Positions 53,806 to 62,336 of a stretch of DNA of 64,000 nt are shown here, piece by piece; within the stretch, counting starts at the first letter, position 1; each line of letters begins with the position of its first letter. The notes beneath the pieces were generated by a model. The model had not been told where the DNA came from and made no database searches. It saw nothing but the letters and a program-made list of their open reading frames with translations. The position numbers were made by a program, and so were the translations under genes. Source of the DNA: Microbacterium sp. zg-B185 (GTDB lineage Bacteria; Actinomycetota; Actinomycetes; Actinomycetales; Microbacteriaceae). Location: positions 1,550,001 to 1,614,000 of the forward strand of contig NZ_CP126739.1 in NCBI RefSeq assembly GCF_030246885.1, given 5' to 3'.

Positions 53806-54921
53806 GTGGTCGACCACTACGAGGTCCTCGGAGTTGCGCGCGACGCGACCCCGGACGAGATCAAGAAGGCGTACCGGCGTCTTGCGCGGGAGCTTCATCC
53901 CGACGTCAATCCCGGAGATGACGCTTCCGAGCGATTCAAGCTCGTGACCCACGCGTACGACGTGCTGAGCGACCCCGATCAGCGGGCGCGCTACGACGTC
54001 GGCGGGAACGATTCGCCCTTCGGCGGCGGCGCGCAGGGCTTCGGCGGCTTCGGCGACATCTTCGAGACCTTCTTCGGGTCCGGGGGAGGCCAGCGCGCCG
54101 GACGGCCGCGGTCCCGTCGTGAGCGCGGGCAGGACGCGCTGGTCCGGGTGACCCTGGACCTGAAGGACGTCGTGTTCGGCGTGCATCGGGACATCGACGT
54201 GGACACCGCGGTGCTGTGCGACACGTGCCACGGATCGTGCACCCAGCCCGGAACGTCCCCCGTCACGTGCGACATCTGCCACGGGTCCGGCCACGTGCAG
54301 CGCACCGTGCGCAGCCTGCTCGGAAACGTCGTGACCAGCCAGCCGTGCGGCGTCTGCCAGGGTTACGGCACGACGATCCCCTACCCGTGCGCCACCTGCC
54401 AGGGCCAGGGCCGCGTCCGCGCCCGACGCACCGTCTCGCTCGACATCCCCGCCGGCGTGGAGACGGGTCTGCGGCTGCAGCTTCCCGGGTCCGGCGAGGT
54501 CGGCCCCGCCGGCGGTCCCAACGGCGATCTCTACATCGAGGTCACCGTCTCGCCGGATGAGGAGTTCAGCCGTGACGGGGACGACCTGCTCGCGACGCTG
54601 GAGGTGTCGATGCCCGATGCGATCCTGGGCACCACCACGACCATCGAGTCCCTCGACGGACCTGTCGACCTGGAGATCCGGCCGGGGGTTCAGGGCGGCG
54701 ACGTGCTGACCATCAAGGGTCGCGGCATCACCCCGCTGCGGGGCACGCAGCGCGGCGACCTGCGCGTGGGCGTTCACGTGGTCACGCCCACCCGGCTGGA
54801 TGCCAAGGAGCGCGCCCTGGTCGAAGAGTTCGCCAAGCGGACCAAGTCGCCGCCGCCGCGACTGGCCGAATTCCACCAGGGACTGTTCGCGAAGCTGCGC
54901 GACCGCTTCCGGAACGGATGA
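53806..54921 (+). CDS. dnaJ: Chaperone protein DnaJ (DnaJ2 type)
   Basis: Co-chaperone of DnaK, 371 residues. The J domain [36 protein letters not shown] contains HPD. A Gly/Phe-rich region follows (residues about 65-100). Four zinc-binding repeats are CDTC, CDIC, CGVC and CATC; the first is CxxCxGSC, as is usual in actinobacterial DnaJ2. The start is GTG 53806 with AGGAAGG about 6 nt upstream; an ATG at 53770 would add 12 residues. Coupled with hrcA under CIRCE, separate from the dnaK operon. Confidence 0.95.
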   Translation: MVDHYEVLGVARDATPDEIKKAYRRLARELHPDVNPGDDASERFKLVTHAYDVLSDPDQRARYDVGGNDSPFGGGAQGFGGFGDIFETFFGSGGGQRAGRPRSRRERGQDALVRVTLDLKDVVFGVHRDIDVDTAVLCDTCHGSCTQPGTSPVTCDICHGSGHVQRTVRSLLGNVVTSQPCGVCQGYGTTIPYPCATCQGQGRVRARRTVSLDIPAGVETGLRLQLPGSGEVGPAGGPNGDLYIEVTVSPDEEFSRDGDDLLATLEVSMPDAILGTTTTIESLDGPVDLEIRPGVQGGDVLTIKGRGITPLRGTQRGDLRVGVHVVTPTRLDAKERALVEEFAKRTKSPPPRLAEFHQGLFAKLRDRFRNG

Positions 54922-54924
54922 CCG

Positions 54925-55674
54925 GTGGCGCTGCACTTCCTGCTGCCGGAGGCCGTCCAGCGCAGCGCGGTGGAGGCGCAGCCCGGTGACACGGTTCTGC
55001 TGACCGGCGCCGAGGCGCATCACGCGGCGGCGGTCCGCCGAGTCCGGGTCGGTGAGGGCGTCACCGTCGGCGATGGCCGAGGTACGTGGCTGTCGGGGGA
55101 GTGCGAATCTGTGTCGCCTCGAGAGGTGGTGGTGCGGATCACGGCGCGCGCCGACATCCCCGCTCCCGTCCCGCGCATCGTGCTCGCGCAGGCGCTGGCC
55201 AAGGGGGATCGCGATGAGCTTGCGGTCCAGGCGGCGACCGAACTCGGAGTCGACGAGATCCTCCCGTGGCAGGCCGCCCGGAGCGTTTCCCGGTGGGACG
55301 CGGCGAAGGCGGACAAGGGCCGCACTCGCTGGGCGGCGATCGTGCGCGAAGCCGCCAAGCAGGCGCACCGGGCGTGGGTTCCGGACGTCGCACCGCTGGC
55401 GACGGCCGCCGAGCTGGCAGCGCGCGCCGCGGCATCCCACGTCATCGTCCTCGAGCCCTCCGCCGACCTGCGCCTGAGCGCTCTGAGCCTGAGCCCCGGA
55501 ACGCGCGAGGTGATCCTCGTCGTCGGACCAGAAGGCGGCATCGCTCCGGAAGAGCTGCTGCTCCTGCAGCGCGCCGGGGCGACCGCGGCCCGACTGGGGG
55601 ACACCGTGCTGCGCACCTCGACCGCCGGTCCCGCGGCCCTGGCCGTCCTCAACGCCGCACTGGGACGCTGGTGA
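54925..55674 (+). CDS. rsmE: 16S rRNA (uracil-1498-N3)-methyltransferase
   Basis: SPOUT-fold methyltransferase of 249 residues that modifies 16S rRNA. PUA-like N-terminus: LTGAEAHHAAAVRRVRVGEGVTVGDGRG. Trefoil-knot C-terminus: LAKGDRDELAVQAATELGVDEILPWQAARSVSRW, EAAKQAHRAWVP, LVVGPEGGIAPEEL and RLGDTVLRTSTAGPAALAVLNA. GTG start 3 nt after the dnaJ stop, so it is in the hrcA-dnaJ operon. Confidence 0.95.
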   Translation: MALHFLLPEAVQRSAVEAQPGDTVLLTGAEAHHAAAVRRVRVGEGVTVGDGRGTWLSGECESVSPREVVVRITARADIPAPVPRIVLAQALAKGDRDELAVQAATELGVDEILPWQAARSVSRWDAAKADKGRTRWAAIVREAAKQAHRAWVPDVAPLATAAELAARAAASHVIVLEPSADLRLSALSLSPGTREVILVVGPEGGIAPEELLLLQRAGATAARLGDTVLRTSTAGPAALAVLNAALGRW

Positions 55675-55702
55675 GCGCCCGCCGCGGCAGGTGCCCCGCC
55701 GG

Positions 55703-55708
55703 TAGACT
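55703..55708 (+). promoter_or_regulatory. Leaderless -10 box of the HIT-era operon
   Basis: TAGACT ends 6 nt before the ATG at 55715. A promoter here would make the HIT-to-era genes independent of heat-shock control by HrcA. Confidence 0.5.
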
Positions 55709-55714
55709 GGCCGG

Positions 55715-56062
55715 ATGAGCGAACCGTCGATCTTCACCCGCATCCTGAACGGCGAGATCCCCTCGGAGATCATCGCCGAGACGGAGAACGCGTTCGCGAT
55801 CCGCGACATCGCGCCCCGTGCGCCCGTGCACCTGCTGGTGATCCCCAAGTCCGACGAATACCGGAACGTCGTGGAGCTGGCGGCGGGCGATCCCGACCTG
55901 CTCGCCGAGCTGGTCGGGCTGGCCAACTCGGTGGCCGCCGAGCACGCGGATGGCGATTTCCGACTCGTCTTCAACACCGGCCCCCGCTCCGGTCAGACCG
56001 TCTTCCACGTCCACGGGCACGTCCTGGCCGGGGACCTGACCGAATCGGGTCTCGGTGGCTGA
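55715..56062 (+). CDS. HIT family nucleotide hydrolase (HinT-like)
   Basis: A 115-residue histidine-triad protein that hydrolyses nucleoside phosphoramidates. IFTRILNGEIPSEIIAETENAFAIRDIAPRAPVHLLVIPK is the HinT N-terminus, and the catalytic triad is in QTVFHVHGHVLAG. Length is normal. Its last 8 nt overlap the GTG of phoH. Confidence 0.93.
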   Translation: MSEPSIFTRILNGEIPSEIIAETENAFAIRDIAPRAPVHLLVIPKSDEYRNVVELAAGDPDLLAELVGLANSVAAEHADGDFRLVFNTGPRSGQTVFHVHGHVLAGDLTESGLGG

Positions 56063-57134
56063 CGCCGACGCCACGGTGGAACGTCTGTACGCGGACGGGG
56101 TCGCGATGGTGCAGCTCCTGGGACCCCAGGACCGGCTGCTGCGCGTCGTCGAGCGCGAGCACCCCGAGGTGGATGTGCACGTCCGAGGCAACGAGATCAC
56201 CCTGACCGGGGATGCCGCGGCCGTCGCCGCTGCGCGCGGCCTCGTCGAAGAGCTGCTGGCGATGACCAAAGCCGGTCACTCGCTCGGTCCGACCGATGTG
56301 TCCTCCTCCAACCGCATCCTCCAATCCGAAGGCTCCCCGCGCCCTTCCGAAGTGCTCGGCGAAGCGATCCTCTCGTCGCGGGGGCGGACCATCCGGCCCA
56401 AGACCCTCGGACAGAAGGCGTACGTCGACGCCATCGAGGAGAGCACGATCGTCTTCGGGATCGGCCCGGCCGGCACCGGAAAGACCTATCTGGCCATGGC
56501 CAAGGCGGTGCAGGCGCTGCAGCGCAAGGAGGTCAGCCGGATCATCCTGACCCGCCCCGCGGTCGAAGCCGGCGAGCGGCTCGGCTTCCTGCCCGGCACG
56601 CTGAACGACAAGATCGACCCCTACCTGCGGCCGCTGTACGACGCGCTGAACGAGATGATGGATCCCGAGCTGGTGCCCAAGCTGATGGCGAGCGGAACCA
56701 TCGAAGTCGCACCGCTGGCGTACATGCGCGGCCGGACGCTGAACGATTCGTTCGTGGTCCTGGACGAGGCGCAGAACACCACGCCGGAGCAGATGAAGAT
56801 GTTCCTGACCCGGCTGGGCTTCGGTACCCGCATGGTCGTGACCGGCGACATCACGCAGATCGATCTCCCGCAGGGCGCGTCCGGTCTGCGACTGGTCACC
56901 CGCGTGCTCAGTGAGATCGAGGACATCCACTTCGCGTACCTCACCAGCGAGGATGTGGTGCGCCACAATCTGGTGGGGCGGATCGTCGACGCGTACACCG
57001 AGTACGACGAACGCCGACTCGCCACCCGTCGCGAGCGCGACGAGGCCGCCGAGTTCGCCAACCGCGCCGAACGGCGCACCAGCGCGCGACCGGCCGGTCC
57101 GCGCGACCACCTTCCGAAGCGGGGCAGATCGTGA
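56055..57134 (+). CDS. phoH: PhoH family ATPase
   Basis: A 359-residue PhoH-like P-loop protein, related to the ATPase domain of superfamily I helicases. The Walker A motif is GPAGTGKTYLAMAKAVQAL and Walker B VVLDEAQNTTPEQMKMFLTRLG. The N-terminal ~110 residues (REHPEVDVHVRGNEITLTGD) resemble a KH-type RNA-binding fold. PhoH next to ybeY and era is widely conserved and links it to rRNA processing. A basic tail (RRERDEAAEFANRAERRTSARP) ends the protein. Confidence 0.94.
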   Translation: MADADATVERLYADGVAMVQLLGPQDRLLRVVEREHPEVDVHVRGNEITLTGDAAAVAAARGLVEELLAMTKAGHSLGPTDVSSSNRILQSEGSPRPSEVLGEAILSSRGRTIRPKTLGQKAYVDAIEESTIVFGIGPAGTGKTYLAMAKAVQALQRKEVSRIILTRPAVEAGERLGFLPGTLNDKIDPYLRPLYDALNEMMDPELVPKLMASGTIEVAPLAYMRGRTLNDSFVVLDEAQNTTPEQMKMFLTRLGFGTRMVVTGDITQIDLPQGASGLRLVTRVLSEIEDIHFAYLTSEDVVRHNLVGRIVDAYTEYDERRLATRRERDEAAEFANRAERRTSARPAGPRDHLPKRGRS

Positions 57135-57598
57135 CGATCGAGATCGGCAACGAATCCGGATTCGCGGTCGATGAGACCGTGCTGCTTCGTCTCATGGAGC
57201 ACAACCTCGCCGAGCTCCACGTGAGCGCGGATGCCGATGTGGCCATCCTCCTCGTGGACGAGGGCGCGATGGAGGCGCTGCACGTCCAATGGATGGACGA
57301 GCCCGGCCCGACCGACGTGCTGAGCTTCCCGATGGACGAGCTGCGCCCAGGGACCGAGGAGATGCCGACCCCGGCGGGGCTCCTGGGCGACATCGTGCTG
57401 TGCCCTCAGGTCGCCGAGACGCAGGCGGTCGCGGCCAAGCACTCCACGATGGATGAGCTGATCCTGCTGACCACCCACGGCCTGCTTCACCTGCTCGGGT
57501 TCGATCATGCCGAGCCGGAGGACAAACGCGAGATGTTCGGTGTGCAGAACGACCTGATCATGAGCTTCCACGTCGCCGAGCGACGACGGCGCGCATGA
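57131..57598 (+). CDS. ybeY: Endoribonuclease YbeY
   Basis: A metalloprotein of 155 residues for 16S rRNA 3' maturation and ribosome quality control. The zinc motif HGLLHLLGFDH (HxxxHxxxxxH) is present near residue 117, with PTDVLSFPMDE and LGDIVLCPQV. Start GTG overlaps the phoH stop by 4 nt, and the stop overlaps the next ATG by 4 nt. Confidence 0.95.
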   Translation: MTIEIGNESGFAVDETVLLRLMEHNLAELHVSADADVAILLVDEGAMEALHVQWMDEPGPTDVLSFPMDELRPGTEEMPTPAGLLGDIVLCPQVAETQAVAAKHSTMDELILLTTHGLLHLLGFDHAEPEDKREMFGVQNDLIMSFHVAERRRRA

Positions 57599-58938
57599 CC
57601 GCAGCACTTCTCCTGCTCGCCGCGATCCTGCTGATCGCGTTCGGCGCTCTGATGGTCGCGATCGATGCGGCCATGAGTGTCACCTCCCGAGCCGATCTGG
57701 CCGAGCTGGGCGAGGGCGGCCGCAACGCCGCCGCGCTGCGGAAGATCGCGATCGATCCGGACGCCCACGCCAACGCGGTGGTCTTCATCCGAATCCTGGC
57801 CGAGACCGGCGCCGCCGTGCTGGTCACGGTGGCATTCACCATCCTGTTCGAGAACATCTGGTGGGCGATGCTGGCGGCCGTGGTCATCATGACCGGTGTC
57901 TCTTTCGTGGTGGTGGGCGCCAGCCCGCGCACCGTCGGGCGCCAGCACGCCAAGGGCCTGCTGCGCGGCGCCGCGCCGGTCATCCGCGGCGTGCGCATCC
58001 TCCTCGGCCCGCTCGCGCACGGACTGGTCGCCCTCGGCAATCGCGTCACCCCTGGCGTCGCGCGCGGCTCGTCCTTCGCGTCCGAAGAGCAGCTGCTCAG
58101 CATCATCGACGAAGCGGCCGAGAACGAGCTGATCGAGGAGGACGACCGCGAGCTCATCCACTCGGTCTTCGATTTCACCGACACGTTCGTGCGGGCCGTG
58201 ATGGTGCCCCGCACCGACATGGTGACCGTCGATGCGGCCGCCTCGACGCGGGAGGCGATGACGACCTTCCTGGAGAAGGGCGTCTCGCGCATCCCGATCG
58301 TCGATGACGATGCCGACGACGTGGTGGGCGTCCTGTACTTGAAGGATCTCGTGCAATTCGGCTTCCGGGATGAGACCGGCTGGCGGGACGCGCCGATCAG
58401 CCGCATCGCGCGTCCGGCCGTCTTCGTCCCGGAGTCGATGAAGGCGGAGACTCTCCTGCAGCAGATGAAGCGCGAAGCGGTGCACGTCTGCCTGGTCGTG
58501 GACGAGTACGGCGGCGTGTCCGGTCTGGTCACCCTCGAGGATCTGATCGAGGAGCTCGTCGGAGACATCTCAGATGAGTACGACCCCCGTGCCGATGAGG
58601 TCGTGGAACTCGAGCCCGGAAAGTACCGCGTCAGCGCGCGCCTCGGACTGGACCAGGTCGGCGACCTGTTCGGGCTGGAGCTCGAGGATGAGGACGTCGA
58701 CTCCGTGGGCGGCCTCCTCGGCAAGGCGCTCGGGCAGGTGCCCCAGCCCGGCGTGACGGCCGAGTACGGCGGACTGATTCTGACCGGCGGCGCGTCGCGC
58801 GGCCGGGGCCGCGGCCTGGCGTCGGTGTTCGTGGAACGGAGCGCACCGTCGCGCGCCGCCGAAGAAGTCAACGGCGGGCGCCCACCGCGCACCGGCGAGA
58901 TCGGCGTCGCCAAGAGCGGCGCCAAGAGAGGCGAATGA
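57595..58938 (+). CDS. CNNM/CBS-domain membrane protein (CorC/HlyC type)
   Basis: A 447-residue membrane protein of the hemolysin C/CorC group, implicated in Mg2+ homeostasis. About three hydrophobic segments form the CNNM domain (first at residues 2-25; VVFIRILAETGAAVLVTVAFTIL; NIWWAMLAAVVIMTGVSFVVVG). FTDTFVRAVMVPRTDMVTVDA begins the first CBS motif, VHVCLVVDEYGGVSGLVTLEDLIEELVGDISDEYD the second. The C-terminal CorC domain is DEVVELEPGKYRVSARLGLDQVGDLFGLELEDEDVDSVGGLL. It overlaps ybeY and era, as is usual. Confidence 0.92.
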   Translation: MTAALLLLAAILLIAFGALMVAIDAAMSVTSRADLAELGEGGRNAAALRKIAIDPDAHANAVVFIRILAETGAAVLVTVAFTILFENIWWAMLAAVVIMTGVSFVVVGASPRTVGRQHAKGLLRGAAPVIRGVRILLGPLAHGLVALGNRVTPGVARGSSFASEEQLLSIIDEAAENELIEEDDRELIHSVFDFTDTFVRAVMVPRTDMVTVDAAASTREAMTTFLEKGVSRIPIVDDDADDVVGVLYLKDLVQFGFRDETGWRDAPISRIARPAVFVPESMKAETLLQQMKREAVHVCLVVDEYGGVSGLVTLEDLIEELVGDISDEYDPRADEVVELEPGKYRVSARLGLDQVGDLFGLELEDEDVDSVGGLLGKALGQVPQPGVTAEYGGLILTGGASRGRGRGLASVFVERSAPSRAAEEVNGGRPPRTGEIGVAKSGAKRGE

Positions 58939-59897
58939 TGCCCAGCGAGCCCGCAGAGTCCTCGGCCGAGCCGGGGTCGGCGCGAACCTCCGAATTCAGG
59001 TCGGGGCCGGACTTCCGATCGGGCTTCGTCACCTTCGTCGGACGTCCGAACGTCGGCAAGTCGACCCTGACCAACGCCCTGGTCGGCGAGAAGGTGGCGA
59101 TCACCAGCGACAAGCCGCAGACGACCCGGCGCGCGATCCGCGGCATCCTGAACCGGCCGGACGGTCAACTCGTGATCGTGGACACGCCCGGCATCCACCG
59201 TCCGCGCACCCTGCTGGGTGAGCGGCTGAACCATCTGGTGGAACAGGTCCTGGGCGACGTGGACGTCATCGGCTTCTGCGTGCCCGCCACTGAGAAGGTC
59301 GGGCCCGGAGATCGCCGCATCGCGGAATCGCTGGACGGCTACCGCCGCGCGAAGAAGGTCGCGATCGTGACGAAGACGGATGCCGCCAGCCGGGAGCAGA
59401 TCACCGAGCGCCTGCTCGAGGTCGACGCCCTGCGCGATGACTGGGATGCCGTGATCCCGCTGTCGGCGCTGACCAACGAGCAGCTGGATGTGCTCACGCG
59501 CGAGCTGCTCTCGCTGATGCCGACCGGTCCCGCGCTGTACCCGGAGGGAGTCGTCACCGACGAGTCCACCGACGACCGGATCGCGGAGATCATCCGGGAG
59601 GCCGCGCTGGAGGGCGTCCGCGACGAGCTTCCGCACTCGATCGCGGTCGTCGTGCAGGACATCGCCAAGCGCGAGGACTCCGACCTGACGGACATCTTCG
59701 CCGACATCGTGGTGGAGCGCGACAGTCAGAAGGCGATCATCATCGGGCACAAGGGCTCACGGCTGGCCAGCGTCGGCGCGCGGTCGCGGGCGGGCATCGA
59801 GCCGCTCATCGGCTCACGGGTGTACCTGTCGCTGCACGTGCGGGTGGCCAAGGAGTGGCAGCGCGACCCCAAGCAGCTGGGGCGCCTCGGCTTCTGA
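58935..59897 (+). CDS. era: GTPase Era
   Basis: A 320-residue GTPase that binds the 16S rRNA 3' end and assists 30S assembly. G motifs: GFVTFVGRPNVGKSTLTNAL (G1), TSDKPQTTRRAIRG (G2), DTPGIHRP (G3), TKTDAAS (G4). The C-terminal KH domain is in LPHSIAVVVQDIAKR and AIIIGHKGSRLASVGARSRAGIEPLIG. The N-terminus is some 20 residues longer than in E. coli Era. Last gene of the HIT-phoH-ybeY-CNNM-era operon, convergent with the lipoprotein gene. Confidence 0.96.
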   Translation: MMPSEPAESSAEPGSARTSEFRSGPDFRSGFVTFVGRPNVGKSTLTNALVGEKVAITSDKPQTTRRAIRGILNRPDGQLVIVDTPGIHRPRTLLGERLNHLVEQVLGDVDVIGFCVPATEKVGPGDRRIAESLDGYRRAKKVAIVTKTDAASREQITERLLEVDALRDDWDAVIPLSALTNEQLDVLTRELLSLMPTGPALYPEGVVTDESTDDRIAEIIREAALEGVRDELPHSIAVVVQDIAKREDSDLTDIFADIVVERDSQKAIIIGHKGSRLASVGARSRAGIEPLIGSRVYLSLHVRVAKEWQRDPKQLGRLGF

Positions 59898-59921
59898 TCC
59901 ACCGCGGCAGCGCCGGCGGTG

Positions 59922-60548
59922 TCAGCCCTGCACCGGCCGCAGCGCGGAGCGCACGACGATGACCTCCTCGCCGTACACCGCGTCCGCGACAGCCTGCCGC
60001 GTCCCATCGTCCCAGACGACGTCGATCCACAGCCTGCTGTCCGCGACCGACGCGGACAGCAGGTCGCTGCCCAGCAGACCCGGCAGCTCATCCTGGATCG
60101 CCTGCAGTTCGGTGGCGATTCCCCTGCCCGGCTCGGCCCCGGTCGGATCCGGACTGGTCATCGGGTCGTAGAGAGCCAGGATTACCGGCGGCTGCGTCAC
60201 GGTGAACGACTCGCCGTCGTACGTCCCCTGCACCGCGTAGGCGCCCCACCTGGTGTCGCCGGCGGTCTCGTAACCCTCGACGTCCTCCCACGTCCAGCCC
60301 GTGACCGGCAGGCCGGCGCACTGCGGCGGATACGATTCCGCGATCGGTCCCAGGCACAGTCTCACCCTCCCGTCCGCGTCGATGACGGTGCCCTGACCGA
60401 TGACGTCCCCGTCGGGCAGCTCTGGAGACGCGAAAGCTCCCGACCCGGCGGGAGACGAGTCGGACGGTGTCGGGGTGGCGCAGGCCGCCAGCGCGCATAT
60501 GAGCGCGCCGGCCGTGACGGCGAGGGCGAGACGACGAATGCGGGTCAT
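59922..60548 (-). CDS. Lipoprotein of unknown function
   Basis: A 208-residue exported protein: signal RIRRLALAVTAGALICALAAC with lipobox LAAC, then a Ser/Pro-rich linker. The body has no domain I recognise (DGRVRLCLGPIAESYPPQCAGLPVTGWTWEDVEG; a Cys pair about 13 residues apart could form a disulfide outside the cell; GTYDGESFTVTQPPVILALYDP). The start is ATG 60548. It lies downstream of the HtrA-like protease gene in the same direction (40 nt gap), so they may be co-transcribed and both act at the envelope. Confidence 0.8.
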   Translation of the reverse strand: MTRIRRLALAVTAGALICALAACATPTPSDSSPAGSGAFASPELPDGDVIGQGTVIDADGRVRLCLGPIAESYPPQCAGLPVTGWTWEDVEGYETAGDTRWGAYAVQGTYDGESFTVTQPPVILALYDPMTSPDPTGAEPGRGIATELQAIQDELPGLLGSDLLSASVADSRLWIDVVWDDGTRQAVADAVYGEEVIVVRSALRPVQG

Positions 60549-60588
60549 GTCTTCACAGTGTCGGCATGACCCGCATCGTCTCACCTGA

Positions 60589-62118
60589 TCAGAGCGAGGC
60601 CTGGAACGTCGCCAGGATCTCGGGGAGCGCGGACTGCTTCTCGTAATCGGACGCGAGCTGGACGATCACCACCACGTGGTTGCTCGCCTCGTCCAGCGTC
60701 GAGATCACCACGGCCGTCGTCGAGCCGCACTGGAACTCGCTGTAGACACCCGCGTACCAGCCGTCGTCGTACGACTGCGCCGCCGAGACCGAGGTGCAGC
60801 TGCCCTGGAAGGTCGCCGACATCGTGTCGAGCATGGTCTGCGCGGACTGGCCGGTGCCCTGAGAGGCGACCAGCTGCATGCCCGGTGCGGTGTAGCCGGA
60901 CCAGAACGCCGCCAGGTCGGGCGCCGCCGACAACGAATTCCACTGCGTGCCGTCCTCGGCCGAGAAGCCCTCGCCGTCGATCTGCGACCAGTCACTCGGC
61001 ACCGAGACGCTCAGGACGCGCGAGTCGTCGGTCACGGTGGTGAACCCGCCGGTGTCGGCCGCCGTGCCGCCGAAGACGTTCGAGGCGGTGACCGTCACCT
61101 CCTTGCCGTTGACCTGGCCGTCCAGCAGCTGGTCGGTGGCGGGGCGGTAGATCTGCAGGTCGATCGTCGCGTCCGAGCCCTGCGTGCGCAACACCTGGCA
61201 GTAGTCGGCGAGGGTGCCGTCCACGCCGACGCTCACGCCGGCGAGCTTGTACACCAGGTCGCCGGGCTCGACGCCGGCGCGGTCGGCCGGGCCGCCGGCA
61301 TCCACCGACGACACCCAGATGCCGGCGATCGAGCCGTCCTCGCTGACCCAGCCCTTGGCGTTGATGCCGAGCGAGTCGACCGCCTCACCGGCCGCGAGCG
61401 ACTCGATGGCCGCCTGCGCCTCATCGCGGTGGATGGCGAAGTTGTAGTCCAGGCTGTCGTCGCCGGCGTAGTTGACGCCGACCAGGCGCCCCTCCTCATC
61501 GACGAGCGGGCCGCCCGAGTTGCCGCCGCGGATCCGCGCGTCGTGCTCGATGACGTGGTCGAGGGACGCCCACTGCGTGTCGAGCGGGAAGTCCTGCTTG
61601 GACACGATGCCGCGGGTCAGCGTGTACTCCTCGGCGACGCCCAACGGGTAGCCGGCCGAGTAGACGTCGAGGCCCGTCTCGATGTCGCCGTCGTGCCAGT
61701 CGAGGTGCGGGTAGTCGCCGCCGGTGAGCTGCAGCACGGCGAGGTCCAGACACTCCGAGGCGCCGAGCACCTTGGCACGCACCTCCTTCTTCTCGTCTCC
61801 GCCGATGTAGACGTTGAGTGTCCCGGCGCCGGTCACGACGTGGTTGTTGGTCATGACGAGGCCGTCCGCGCTGACGATGAACCCGGACCCGATCCAGCGG
61901 CCCTCGGCCGGATCCAGCGTGCCGGGGTCGATGAAGGTGCCCTGGCCCTTGATGTAGACGGTCGCGGACTGCAGGTCATCGAAGCCCACGGCGGGGGACT
62001 TCTCGGGGTCGGCGGCGGCGGGAGTCGCCATGCACGCGGAGAGCGCGAGGCCGCCGGCGGCGACCAGCGCGACCGCAGTCGCGACGCGTCTCTCGGTGTT
62101 GGAATGGAACATGGACAC
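60589..62118 (-). CDS. HtrA-like (S1C) serine protease lipoprotein with PDZ and extra C-terminal domain
   Basis: A 509-residue exported protease. Signal with lipobox LSAC (Cys near residue 28). The chymotrypsin fold has catalytic His in VMTNNHVVTG, Asp in ECLDLAVLQL and Ser in RGGNSGGPLVDEEG. A PDZ domain follows (IAGIWVSSVDAGGPADRAGVEPGDLVYKLAG), then about 190 residues with a second, cysteine-containing beta domain (DSRVLSVSVPSDWSQID to the end) of unknown role. Start GTG 62118 is chosen because AGGAGG is 5 nt upstream; ATG 62112 is an alternative. Likely envelope protein quality control. Confidence 0.9.
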   Translation of the reverse strand: MSMFHSNTERRVATAVALVAAGGLALSACMATPAAADPEKSPAVGFDDLQSATVYIKGQGTFIDPGTLDPAEGRWIGSGFIVSADGLVMTNNHVVTGAGTLNVYIGGDEKKEVRAKVLGASECLDLAVLQLTGGDYPHLDWHDGDIETGLDVYSAGYPLGVAEEYTLTRGIVSKQDFPLDTQWASLDHVIEHDARIRGGNSGGPLVDEEGRLVGVNYAGDDSLDYNFAIHRDEAQAAIESLAAGEAVDSLGINAKGWVSEDGSIAGIWVSSVDAGGPADRAGVEPGDLVYKLAGVSVGVDGTLADYCQVLRTQGSDATIDLQIYRPATDQLLDGQVNGKEVTVTASNVFGGTAADTGGFTTVTDDSRVLSVSVPSDWSQIDGEGFSAEDGTQWNSLSAAPDLAAFWSGYTAPGMQLVASQGTGQSAQTMLDTMSATFQGSCTSVSAAQSYDDGWYAGVYSEFQCGSTTAVVISTLDEASNHVVVIVQLASDYEKQSALPEILATFQASL

Positions 62119-62273
62119 GGTTGCCTCCTGGCATAGGTAGGGAAGGAAGTCACCGGCCGGACCGGGAGGCGCGGCTGTTCGAGCCGTGCGCCGGGCGGCG
62201 GCATTTGATGACTCAGAGCCCGCTTCCGGAGGCTCTGATACATGCCCCTTCGCAACCTGCTCTCGCGGCGGTG

Positions 62274-62279
62274 TATCGT
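62274..62279 (+). promoter_or_regulatory. -10 box of leuA, leaderless leader peptide
   Basis: TATCGT ends exactly 6 nt before the ATG of the leucine leader peptide (62286). By the spacing seen elsewhere in the window, transcription would begin at that ATG. No strong -35 is visible. The stretch 62119-62273 otherwise holds only the protease ribosome site. Confidence 0.45.
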
Positions 62280-62285
62280 TGAGGA

Positions 62286-62314
62286 ATGCGCTTCGGCCGG
62301 CTCCTTCTTAGCCG

Positions 62315-62336
<22 letters not shown>
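62286..62336 (+). CDS. Leucine leader peptide of leuA
   Basis: A 16-residue open frame reading MRFGRLLLSRRDESSI followed by TAG. Three consecutive leucine codons (CTC CTT CTT, 62301-62309) are at positions 6-8. Slow decoding of these when charged tRNA-Leu is low would stall a ribosome over the 5' part of the attenuator. Leucine-rich leader peptides before leuA are known in actinobacteria. It is followed by leuA after 63 nt. Confidence 0.85.

Noticed and set aside
52669..55977. A 1102-codon open frame on the minus strand over hrcA, dnaJ and rsmE
   Set aside because: It lies antisense to three certain genes and has no recognisable domain; in GC-rich DNA the strand opposite to genes is often stop-free.
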